The notes beneath the pieces were generated by a model. It was not told where the DNA came from and searched no databases. It was given only the letters and a program-made list of their open reading frames with translations. The position numbers and the translations under genes are program-made. Positions 40,219 through 47,342 of a DNA stretch of 64,000 nucleotides are shown piece by piece. Numbering within the stretch: position 1 is the stretch's first letter; every line of letters begins with the position of its first letter. Source of the stretch: Serinicoccus sediminis (GTDB taxonomy: Bacteria > Actinomycetota > Actinomycetes > Actinomycetales > Dermatophilaceae). The DNA lies in NCBI RefSeq assembly GCF_004153545.1, contig NZ_SDVA01000015.1, positions 1 through 64,000 of the forward strand, given 5' to 3'.

Positions 40219-41628
40219 GTGACCATCGACGCCACCGTCAGCCCTGCCGAGCCGCTGCGCGACCGCATACCCGGCGGGAGCTATCTGCCCGGCGACATCG
40301 GCTACGACGCCGCCCGCCTGCCCTGGAACGTCGCCGTCGACCAGCGGCCCGCAGCCGTGGTGACGCCCCGCGACCCTGCGGAGGTCCGAGAGGTCGTCCG
40401 CATCGCTGCCGAGTGCGGGCTGAAGGTCGCCCCGCAGTCGACGGGCCACAACCCGGGGCCCCTGGCCGCGCGTGGTCTGGAGAACACCGTCCTGCTGCGG
40501 ACCTCCAGGATGAGCTCGGTGGTCGCGGATCCGGTCCGCGGGATCGTCCGGGCCGAGGGGGGAGCGCTGTGGGAGCCGGCCGTGGACGTGGCGGCAGACC
40601 ACGGAGCGGCGGTCCTCCACGGCTCGTCCCCGGACGTCGGGGTGGCGGGCTACAGCCTCGGCGGTGGGATCGGCTGGTATGCCCGCAAGCTGGGGATGGC
40701 GGCCAACAGCGTGACGGCCGTGGAGCTGGTCACCGGCGACGGCTCGCTCGTCCGCGCGTCCGCGGTGGAGAACGCCGCGCTCTTCTGGGCGGTGCGGGGT
40801 GGCGGTGGGAACTTCGGGGTCGTCACCGCGCTGGAGTTCACGATGTACCCGGTCACCTCGGTCTACGCGGGGTTCATGCTGTGGGAGCTCACCGACATCG
40901 AGCCGGTCCTGCGTGAGTGGGCGTCCTGGGCGCCGACCGCGCCCGAGGAGGTGACCACCTCCTTCCGGGCCATGCGCTTCCCGCCCCTGCCCGAGCTCCC
41001 GGACTTCATCCGCGGACGACAGATCGCCATCATCGACGGCGCCGTGCTCGACGGGTCCGACCGACCTGAGGAGGTGCTCGCCGGGCTGCGGGCCAAGAAG
41101 CCGCTGATGGACACCTTCGCGCACGTGCCGACCTCTGCGCTGAAGCGGCTGCACATGGACCCCGAGGGTGGCGCACCGGCGGTCTCGGACTCGACCATGC
41201 TCGCCGGGCTGCCGGACGCGGCCGTGGACGCCTTCCTCGACCAGGCCGGGCCGGACGCGGCCACCTCGCTGCTGAGCGTCGAGCTGCGTCAGCTCGGTGG
41301 GGCCCTGGGCCGCCCCGCCGAGGGGGCCGGGGCGCTGGATCGGCTCGACGGCGCGTTCGCGGCGTTCGGCGTCACGATCGCCGCGACCCCCGAGCTCGGC
41401 GTCCGAGGGCACGCGGACGCCGTGCGGCTCACCGACGCGCTGCGCCCGTTCAGCACCGGGAGCGAGCTGCTCAACCTCCAGGAGAACCCCACCGATGCCT
41501 CGCGCGCCTTCTCGGCCGAGCGGTGGAGCCGGCTGAGGGAGATCCGCCGGACGGTCGATCCGCACGACGTCTTCTCCGCCAACCACCACGTGCCCCTGGC
41601 GGAGGAGGCTGAGCACGCGTCGCTGTGA
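40219..41628 (+). CDS. FAD-binding oxidoreductase (BBE/FAD_binding_4 type)
   Basis: A 469-residue flavoprotein of the berberine-bridge/6-hydroxy-nicotine oxidase superfamily. The FAD domain (about 30-205) opens with PAAVVTPRDPAEVREVVRIA and has VAPQSTGHNPG, whose histidine is the usual site for covalent FAD, and SPDVGVAGYSLGGGIGWYARK. The C-terminal part ends with a BBE-like segment WSRLREIRRTVDPHDVFSANH. The substrate is not predictable. GTG 40219 is selected because ACGGAG lies 7 bases upstream; longer in-frame starts (40189, 40201) lack one. The 207-base upstream region has no other ORF. Confidence 0.85.
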   Translation: MTIDATVSPAEPLRDRIPGGSYLPGDIGYDAARLPWNVAVDQRPAAVVTPRDPAEVREVVRIAAECGLKVAPQSTGHNPGPLAARGLENTVLLRTSRMSSVVADPVRGIVRAEGGALWEPAVDVAADHGAAVLHGSSPDVGVAGYSLGGGIGWYARKLGMAANSVTAVELVTGDGSLVRASAVENAALFWAVRGGGGNFGVVTALEFTMYPVTSVYAGFMLWELTDIEPVLREWASWAPTAPEEVTTSFRAMRFPPLPELPDFIRGRQIAIIDGAVLDGSDRPEEVLAGLRAKKPLMDTFAHVPTSALKRLHMDPEGGAPAVSDSTMLAGLPDAAVDAFLDQAGPDAATSLLSVELRQLGGALGRPAEGAGALDRLDGAFAAFGVTIAATPELGVRGHADAVRLTDALRPFSTGSELLNLQENPTDASRAFSAERWSRLREIRRTVDPHDVFSANHHVPLAEEAEHASL

Positions 41629-41649
41629 CCACATGCGGGGTCGAACGGT

Positions 41650-41677
41650 GCCCGGTCCGCTGACACGCGGACCGGGC
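41650..41677 (+). terminator. Hairpin terminator after the FAD oxidoreductase
   Basis: A perfect 11-bp stem (GCCCGGTCCGC, 41650-41660, with 41667-41677) around the loop TGACAC, 21 bases after the stop codon. No T tract follows. Confidence 0.7.
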
Positions 41678-41760
41678 CCCCACGTATCTCCTGCCTCGAG
41701 CTCGCCTCCGATGGTCAGGACGACCGCTCGCCGACGGCGGCGTCCGAGGAGGGCTCGACC

Positions 41761-41985
41761 ATGGACATGACCAGCTGCCCGGAGTGCGGGGCGGTCGCCG
41801 AGGTGCAGTGGCGCGACGTGCTCGAGAGCACCGACGGTCCGGTCGAGCACGCCAAGGTCCTGTGCCTGCAGCGGCACTGGTTCCTGCTGCCGGTGGCCTG
41901 GCTCGTCCGACCGGCGGCACCGCCGGGCCGGGACGCTTCTCGCCTCAGCGACGGGCCGGTGCGTTCCCGTCGCGGGTCGAGGTGA
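41761..41985 (+). CDS. Small zinc-ribbon-like protein
   Basis: A 74-residue protein preceded by a strong GAGGAGG ribosome-binding site 8-9 bases from the ATG, which marks it as a genuine gene. The N-terminus has CPEC (6-9), and C35 and H39 follow in CLQRHWF, so a small zinc site is plausible. The middle contains VQWRDVLESTDGPVEHAK. The last 41 bases run antisense over the 3' end of map, so the C-terminus may be a dispensable tail. The function is unknown. Confidence 0.65.
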   Translation: MDMTSCPECGAVAEVQWRDVLESTDGPVEHAKVLCLQRHWFLLPVAWLVRPAAPPGRDASRLSDGPVRSRRGSR

Positions 41986-42739
41986 GGATCTGGGGGCCGT
42001 CGTCGGTGATGGCCACGGTGTGCTCGCTGTGCGCGGTCCGGCAGCCGGTCGCGCTGCGCAGGGTCCAGCCGTCCGGGTCGGTGACGAGGCGGTCGGTGTC
42101 GGCCATCACCCAGGGCTCGAGGGCCAGGAGCATGCCCGGCCGGAGCCGGTAGCCACGCCCGGGGCGGCCGTCGTTGGCGACGTGCGGGTCCTGGTGCATG
42201 GTCGTGCCGATGCCGTGCCCCCCGAACTCGAGGTTGACGGCATACCCGGCGTCGGTCAGCACGGAGCCGATGGCGTGGGAGATGTCGCCGGTACGGGCCC
42301 CCACCGTGGCCGCGGCGACGGCCGCGGCCAGCGCGCGCTCGGTCGTCTCGATCATCCGCTCGTCCCCGGGGTGGCGCGCCTGCCCCACCACGAAGCTCAC
42401 CGCCGCGTCCGCAGCCACCCCGTCCAGGCGGACGGCGAGGTCGAGGCTGAGGAGGTCGCCGTCGGTCAGGGCGTAGTCGTGCGGCAGCCCGTGCAGGACG
42501 CCGTCGTTCACCGAGGTGCAGATGTAGTGGCCGAAGGGACCGCGGCCGAAGGAGGGTGCGTAGTCGACGTAGCACGACTCCGCCCGGGCGTCGCGGATCA
42601 TCTCCTCGGTCCACCGGTCGATCTCCAGCAGGTTGGTCCCGACCCGCGCCCGCTCGCGCATGCTGCGCAGGATCTCGCCGACGAGCCGACCGGTGACGCG
42701 GGCCCGGTCGAGCTGGTCAGGGCTGAGGATCTCCACCAT
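41945..42739 (-). CDS. map: Type I methionine aminopeptidase
   Basis: A 264-residue enzyme that removes the N-terminal methionine. The pita-bread metal ligands are visible in DLAVRLDGVAADAAVSF (two Asp), GHGIGTTMHQDPH (His), LALEPWVM (Glu) and AHSEHTVAIT (Glu). Residues GTNLLEIDRWTEEMI and SVNDGVLHGLP match the type I family. It lacks the N-terminal zinc-finger/SH3 extension. It is divergent from a small XRE regulator, with only 32 bases between start codons. Its -10 box TATAGT lies 7 bases from the ATG, so the mRNA is leaderless. This is probably a second, regulated copy rather than the housekeeping map. Confidence 0.94.
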   Translation of the reverse strand: MVEILSPDQLDRARVTGRLVGEILRSMRERARVGTNLLEIDRWTEEMIRDARAESCYVDYAPSFGRGPFGHYICTSVNDGVLHGLPHDYALTDGDLLSLDLAVRLDGVAADAAVSFVVGQARHPGDERMIETTERALAAAVAAATVGARTGDISHAIGSVLTDAGYAVNLEFGGHGIGTTMHQDPHVANDGRPGRGYRLRPGMLLALEPWVMADTDRLVTDPDGWTLRSATGCRTAHSEHTVAITDDGPQILTSTRDGNAPARR

Positions 42740-42746
42740 GTCGATA

Positions 42747-42762
42747 ACTATACCGGTATGAT
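42747..42762. promoter_or_regulatory. Overlapping divergent promoters and palindrome of map and the XRE gene
   Basis: In 16 bases there are two -10 boxes facing opposite ways, TATAGT (42747-42752, minus) for map and TATGAT (42757-42762, plus) for the regulator. The perfect 10-bp palindrome ATACCGGTAT (42750-42759) links them. A protein bound here would block both promoters. Both mRNAs would start at or a few bases from their ATG. Confidence 0.65.
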
Positions 42763-42771
42763 CGTCCCGCC

Positions 42772-43056
42772 ATGGTCAGACTTCCGCTCACCGCCCAGGA
42801 CCGCGAGCGCGGTCGACGTCTGGGGTCCGTGCTGCGGCAGGCCCGGGGCGACAGGCCCATCTACGACGTCGCCGACGCGGCCGGGGTGTCTCCGGAGACC
42901 CTGCGCAAGATCGAGACCGGTCGTATCGCGACGCCGTCCTTCGCCGTCGTGGCGTCCCTGACCGGCGTGCTGGGTGTCTCCCTCGACGAGCTGTGGGGCG
43001 AGGTGCTCGCGGCGGAGGGTGGCGTCGAGCCGGTCGGGGAGCGGCTCAGGCGGTGA
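42772..43056 (+). CDS. XRE-family helix-turn-helix regulator
   Basis: A 94-residue Cro/CI-type protein. The five-helix domain spans about 12-75, with the helix-turn-helix at about 31-55 (YDVADAAGVSPETLRKIETG) and the supporting helix ASLTGVLGVSLDELW. No extra effector domain is present. The TATGAT box 9 bases before the ATG and the absence of a Shine-Dalgarno suggest a nearly leaderless transcript. It is divergent from map and likely binds the palindrome between them. It ends 5 bases from the convergent lipoprotein gene. Confidence 0.88.
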   Translation: MVRLPLTAQDRERGRRLGSVLRQARGDRPIYDVADAAGVSPETLRKIETGRIATPSFAVVASLTGVLGVSLDELWGEVLAAEGGVEPVGERLRR

Positions 43057-43061
43057 CCTGT

Positions 43062-43787
43062 TCAGAGACCGGCCTGGTCCGCGCCGTACGTCGCCTGGTC
43101 CTGCGTGTAGCCCTCGAACACCAGTTGGTCGATGAGCCCGCTGCGTGAGAAGCCCATCATGTCCAGGTAGCTCTGCGCGGACTTGGCGGCCTGTGCGTTG
43201 TAGTCCACGTCCAGGCTGTCCACGGCTGCCGTCGCGTCCTCGGTGGAGTAACCCTCGAACTCCAGCTGTTCGATGAGGCCGGTGCGCGAGAAGGCGGTGA
43301 ACTCTAGGTAGCTCTGAGCGGAGCGGACGGCGTTCTGCTGCGCGTTGGACATGCCTGACGTGTCCGCTGCCGGAGTGTCGGCGGCCTCGTTCGCGGCGGC
43401 CTGCTCGACCTGCTCGGCCTGCTCCTCCGCGACGGCCAACGCCTCGGCCTCGGCGTCCTCGGCCCGCGTCAGCGCCTCCTCGAGCTCGGTCTCGGCGTCC
43501 GCCGCCCGAGCCTCCGCGGCCCCGAGCTCAGCCTCGGCCTCCGCCGCACGAGCCTCGGCGTCCTCGGCCCGTCGGTCCGCCTCGTCGGCGCGGTCCTGCG
43601 CATCCTGCTGGGCCTGCTCGGCCTCCTCCGCCCGTTGCTCCGCATCAGCCAGGCTGGCTGCCGCGGTGCTGCTCTCGTCCTGCGTCGGGGACGGGGAGGA
43701 GGCGGTGTCCTCTGAGGCTCCCGCGCACCCGCTCAGCAGCGCCACGCTGGCCAGGATCGCAGCGGTACGACGGTGTGGTCGCGTCAT
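43062..43787 (-). CDS. Coiled-coil lipoprotein with two Ltp repeats
   Basis: A 241-residue surface lipoprotein. The lipobox is LLSGC with C21 lipidated. Residues about 45-135 form a long Ala/Glu/Asp heptad coiled coil. Residues about 150-241 hold two copies of an approximately 45-residue repeat, each with SAQSYL, FSR(T/S)GLI(E/D)QL and FEGY followed by an acidic helix; this is the Ltp (host cell surface-exposed lipoprotein) module. The prototype, from Streptococcus thermophilus phage TP-J34, blocks phage DNA injection. Here the module sits on a stalk outside the membrane. GAGGAG precedes the ATG. There are no phage genes nearby. Confidence 0.85.
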   Translation of the reverse strand: MTRPHRRTAAILASVALLSGCAGASEDTASSPSPTQDESSTAAASLADAEQRAEEAEQAQQDAQDRADEADRRAEDAEARAAEAEAELGAAEARAADAETELEEALTRAEDAEAEALAVAEEQAEQVEQAAANEAADTPAADTSGMSNAQQNAVRSAQSYLEFTAFSRTGLIEQLEFEGYSTEDATAAVDSLDVDYNAQAAKSAQSYLDMMGFSRSGLIDQLVFEGYTQDQATYGADQAGL

Positions 43788-43887
43788 CGTGAACTCCTCG
43801 AGATGTGCCCCGCCCGGTGGTGGCGCAACTCTAGGTCAGCAGTCGCGGTGTGTCCGGTCAGGCGTTCCCGTCGTGGATTGGAAGAGC

Positions 43888-44277
43888 TCAGGCGGTGACC
43901 TGCCGGCGGCGCTCGCGGCGCACGGCGATGAAGGACCGGACGCCGAGGACGAGGTAGATCACGAGCAGCACGAAGGTGATCGTCCCGGCGACGACGGCCA
44001 GCGGGCGCTCGGCGTCCCCCGACACGAGGTCGCCGAGGCCCAGGACGTTGCGGATGGTGCCGAGGGCACCCAGGAGCGCCACCACCAGCGCAGCGTGGAT
44101 CCAGACCTTGGGGTTGGTGCGGCCCAGCACGCCGCAGACCGCGAGCACGACGCCGAGGATCGCCGGGATGAGGGCGGTCCAGCTGGACATGCCCGCGGCG
44201 AGCCACCCGACCACCCCCACGACGACGAGCACGATCCCCAGGAGGAGGGTGGTGCGCGGCATGGACGAGTTCTGCAT
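43888..44277 (-). CDS. Small four-helix membrane protein
   Basis: A 129-residue protein with four hydrophobic segments at about 11-28, 33-50, 58-76 and 91-112, a short polar N-terminus and a basic cytoplasmic tail (RRERRRQVTA). AAGGAG lies just before the ATG. I do not recognise a characterised family; it resembles small actinobacterial membrane proteins of unknown function. It lies 100 bases upstream of the Ltp lipoprotein on the same strand. Confidence 0.8.
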   Translation of the reverse strand: MQNSSMPRTTLLLGIVLVVVGVVGWLAAGMSSWTALIPAILGVVLAVCGVLGRTNPKVWIHAALVVALLGALGTIRNVLGLGDLVSGDAERPLAVVAGTITFVLLVIYLVLGVRSFIAVRRERRRQVTA

Positions 44278-44398
44278 GGTGCTCCTTCACGGATCGGTGG
44301 GGGCACCCAGGATATCGGCGCCGAGGCTCGCTCCCCCGCCCGAGGGAAGCGTGGTGGCGTGGTGCCTGGGCCGACAGGCGGGTGTCGGTGGCGGCGCC

Positions 44399-44404
44399 TA
44401 GCAT
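44399..44404 (+). promoter_or_regulatory. -10 box upstream of the DHA2 transporter, with a 7-codon leaderless mini-ORF
   Basis: TAGCAT ends six bases before a GTG at 44411. That GTG opens a 7-codon frame (Val-Thr-Trp-Thr-Ser-Thr-Thr) whose TGA at 44432-44434 overlaps the GTG start of the transporter as GTGA. This looks like a leaderless leader peptide coupled to the transporter, though chance cannot be excluded. Confidence 0.35.
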
Positions 44405-44430
44405 GAGGCGGTGACCTGGACGAGCACGAC

Positions 44431-45915
44431 GTGACGGCGGACCGCGCCACCCGCACCGAGACCACCACCGACCCTGATCCCGCCCGCTGGCGCATCCTGG
44501 CGGTGACCCTGGCGGTCGGCTTCATGTCGCTGCTGGACGTGACCATCGTCAACGTCGCCATCCCCTCGATGCGCGAGGGCCTGGACACCTCGGCGGCCTC
44601 GATCCAGTGGGTCGTGTCCGGGTATGCCCTCACCTTCGGCCTCATGCTCGTGACCGGGGGTCGGCTCGGGGACGCGTGGGGGCGGCGCCGCATCATGCTC
44701 GTGGGGCTGGCCGGGTTCGTGCTGGCCAGCGCGGCCTGCGGGCTGGCGCCGACCGCGGGGGTGCTCGTGGCCGCCCGCCTGGTGCAGGGGCTGTCGGCAG
44801 GTCTGCTGGCGCCGCAGAACACCGGGCTCATCCAGGACCTCTTCACCGGGGCCGAGCGGGGCCGGGCCTTCGGCCTGTTCGGCCTGGTGGTGTCGGTGGC
44901 GTCGGGCATCGGGCCGGTCCTCGGCGGCATCATCATCACCCTCGCCGGGGAGGACGGCGGCTGGCGCTGGGTCTTCCTCGTCAACGTCCCGATCGGCCTG
45001 GTGCTCCTCGTCGCCATCGCGCGCATCGTCCCCGACCTGCGCGGCTCGGACCAGGACCCGCGGCTGGACCTGGTCGGCGCCCTGCTGCTGGGGGTCGCCG
45101 TCATGTCCCTGCTGCTGCCCGTCGTGGCCCTGGAGTCGGGGGACACCTGGGCCCTGGGCCTGCTCGTCGGCGTCCCGGTCTTCGCCTGGGCCTTCGTGGC
45201 CTGGGAGCGGCGGCTGTCCCGCACCGGCGGGATGCCGCTGCTCGACGTCGGCCTGCTCCGGCGCACCCCCGGCTATGCCAACGGCATCGTCGTCGGCACG
45301 CTCTACTTCACCGGTTTCACCGGGGTCTTCCTCGTCCTGTCGATCTACCTGCAGGACGGTCTGGGCTACTCCACCCTCGTGACGGGGCTGCTGCTGACGC
45401 CCTTCGCGGTCGGCTCGGCCATCTCCTCCCCGTGGGCCGGGCGAGCCGTGACCCGGGTGGGTCGACCGCTGGTGGTGAGGGCGCTCCTGGTCATGATGAG
45501 CGGGCTCGTCTTGCTCGGGGTGCTCGTCGGCCCGGCGCAGGACACCCGGTGGCTGTGGCTGGCGCTGGCCGCGCCGCTGCTGCTCGCGGGGCTCGGCGGT
45601 GGCGCCGTGGTCTCGCCCAACTTCACCCTCACGCTGGCCAGGGTGCCGCAGCGGATGGGCGGCGCCGCCGGCGGAGCGCTGCAGACCGGGCAGCGCGTGG
45701 GGTCGGCCATCGGCGCAGCGGTGCTGGTCACGGCCTACCAGATGGGTGCCGGCGGCGGCGACGACGCGGCCGGCGGGCTCCGGGCCGCCCTCGGGGCGGC
45801 GCTCGTGCTGCTCCTCGCGGCCCTGGCCGCGGCGTTCTGGGACGGCCGGCGCCGGGCCGCCGCGCAGGACGCCGACGAGGAGTCCGACGAGGAGGAGAGC
45901 GGCGTCCCGGGCTAA
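44431..45915 (+). CDS. MFS multidrug exporter, DHA2 (EmrB/QacA) type
   Basis: A 494-residue transporter with 14 predicted membrane helices. Family motifs include FMSLLDVTIVNVAIPSM in helix 1, the motif A loop GGRLGDAWGRRR, motif C in SVASGIGPVLGG, and RWVFLVNVPIG. It would use the proton gradient to expel drugs or toxic metabolites. The acidic C-terminal tail (DADEESDEEESG) is cytoplasmic. The GTG start lacks a clear ribosome site and overlaps a 7-codon upstream frame. It ends 4 bases into the convergent decarboxylase gene. No dedicated regulator is adjacent. Confidence 0.92.
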   Translation: MTADRATRTETTTDPDPARWRILAVTLAVGFMSLLDVTIVNVAIPSMREGLDTSAASIQWVVSGYALTFGLMLVTGGRLGDAWGRRRIMLVGLAGFVLASAACGLAPTAGVLVAARLVQGLSAGLLAPQNTGLIQDLFTGAERGRAFGLFGLVVSVASGIGPVLGGIIITLAGEDGGWRWVFLVNVPIGLVLLVAIARIVPDLRGSDQDPRLDLVGALLLGVAVMSLLLPVVALESGDTWALGLLVGVPVFAWAFVAWERRLSRTGGMPLLDVGLLRRTPGYANGIVVGTLYFTGFTGVFLVLSIYLQDGLGYSTLVTGLLLTPFAVGSAISSPWAGRAVTRVGRPLVVRALLVMMSGLVLLGVLVGPAQDTRWLWLALAAPLLLAGLGGGAVVSPNFTLTLARVPQRMGGAAGGALQTGQRVGSAIGAAVLVTAYQMGAGGGDDAAGGLRAALGAALVLLLAALAAAFWDGRRRAAAQDADEESDEEESGVPG

Positions 45916-47342
45916 CCCTGGCCGGTCGGCGGGGCGGTGAACGCGGCCAGGAAGTCCACCAGCAGGCGCGCGCTCTGCTCGCGGGGCAGCGCCTCGACCA
46001 ACGCCAGCACGGCGGGCAGGTCGAGCTCTCCGCCCTCCCGCGCGGCCCGCGCGAGCGCCACCGGGTCGGGCACCTCGGCCGCTCCGGCTCCGTCGTCGGT
46101 GCGGGGAGCCGCGCGCCCGCGCACGTCGTCCGCCCCCGCGACGAGCGCCTCGGTCAGCTCGAGCAGCACGCCCAGGCTGGCCGGGGTCAGCGTCAGGTGG
46201 GTGGTGCGCGGCAGCGCCGTGCCGTCCTGCTGCGTCAGCGCGGGCTGGCCCTGCAGCACGAAACCGCGGGCGGCCACCGCCTGCGCCCACGCGTGCGGGT
46301 CGACCTGCTGGTGCGCGGGCACGCCGGGGTCGGTGCCGACGGCCAGCAGGGGCCCGGTCGGCTCGCCGACCACCCGCAGACCCGCGATGCCGTCGACGAC
46401 CTCGCGGACCTCGGCGGTGGCGCGGGCCACCCCGGCCGTGAGATCGGCATACCCCTGCGTCCCGAGGTGGGTGACCACGGCCCAGGCGGCGGCGAGCGAC
46501 ATGGCCGAGCGGGAGCCGAGCACGGTCGGGTTGACGACGGGGTACCCGGGCCAGTCGGTCAGCGCGTAGTAGCGGGCCCGGTCCAGCGCCGGGTCGGTGA
46601 CGAGCAGCACCGAGGCCCCCTTGGGGGCGTAGCCGAACTTGTGCAGGTCCGCCGAGATGCTCGTGACGCCCGGCACCGAGAGGTCCCACGGCTCCGCCCC
46701 CTCCCACCACGGGAGCACGAAGCCGCCGACGCACGCGTCGACGTGGCACGGGATGCCCCGCTCGGCCGCGGCGGCCGCGATCCCGGTCACCGGGTCGAGG
46801 ACGCCGTGGGGGTATGCCGGAGCGCTCGCGACCGCCAGCGCGGTCGCCTCGCCGAGGTGCTGCGCGAGGCGGTGCGCCGGCAGGGTGCCGGTGGCGGGGT
46901 CGACCGGCACCGGCACCACGTCGAGGCCCAGGTAGTGGGCGGCCTTGTGGAACGCGGCGTGCGCGGTCGTCGGCGCCACGACCCGCGGGGTGCGCGGGTC
47001 GCCGGGGTGGGTCTCGCGCCAGCGCTCCCGCGCCGCGAGGACGGCCAGCATGATGCTCTCGGTGCCGCCGGAGGTCACCGCCCCGCTGGTGGCGGGTCCG
47101 CCCCGCAGCACCTCGCGCGCGAAGGTCACGAGGTCGGCCTGCATGAGGGCCACCGAGGGGAAGGTGGTCGGGTCGAGCCCGTTGACCGCCTGCACCCGGG
47201 CGGCGGCCTCACCGGCGAGGGCGTCCAGCTCGGCCAGCCCGCTGTCGTAGACGTAGCTGAGGACGCGGCCACCGTGGGTGGGGGCGTCGTGGGCGCGGTA
47301 GGCGTCGAGCTGGGCCAGCACCTGCTCGCCGTTCGGGCTCAT
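45912..47342 (-). CDS. PLP-dependent decarboxylase/lyase (group II, sphingosine-phosphate-lyase-like)
   Basis: A 476-residue fold-type I PLP enzyme. TSGGTESIMLA (90-100) binds the phosphate, HVDAC (D202) contacts the pyridine nitrogen and K235 in SADLHKFGYAPKGAS forms the Schiff base. The pattern PTTAHAAFHKAAHYLG is typical of bacterial homologues of sphingosine-1-phosphate lyase and related amino-acid decarboxylases. The substrate is unknown. Its ATG overlaps the stop of the upstream GPH symporter by 4 bases, so import and decarboxylation are co-expressed. Confidence 0.83.
   Translation of the reverse strand: MSPNGEQVLAQLDAYRAHDAPTHGGRVLSYVYDSGLAELDALAGEAAARVQAVNGLDPTTFPSVALMQADLVTFAREVLRGGPATSGAVTSGGTESIMLAVLAARERWRETHPGDPRTPRVVAPTTAHAAFHKAAHYLGLDVVPVPVDPATGTLPAHRLAQHLGEATALAVASAPAYPHGVLDPVTGIAAAAAERGIPCHVDACVGGFVLPWWEGAEPWDLSVPGVTSISADLHKFGYAPKGASVLLVTDPALDRARYYALTDWPGYPVVNPTVLGSRSAMSLAAAWAVVTHLGTQGYADLTAGVARATAEVREVVDGIAGLRVVGEPTGPLLAVGTDPGVPAHQQVDPHAWAQAVAARGFVLQGQPALTQQDGTALPRTTHLTLTPASLGVLLELTEALVAGADDVRGRAAPRTDDGAGAAEVPDPVALARAAREGGELDLPAVLALVEALPREQSARLLVDFLAAFTAPPTGQG

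Noticed and set aside
43380-43660. Repetitive GCCTCGG/GCGTCCTCGGC blocks, considered as a minisatellite or CRISPR-like array.
   Set aside because: There are no regular spacers; the blocks encode the Ala/Glu/Asp heptads of the lipoprotein coiled coil.
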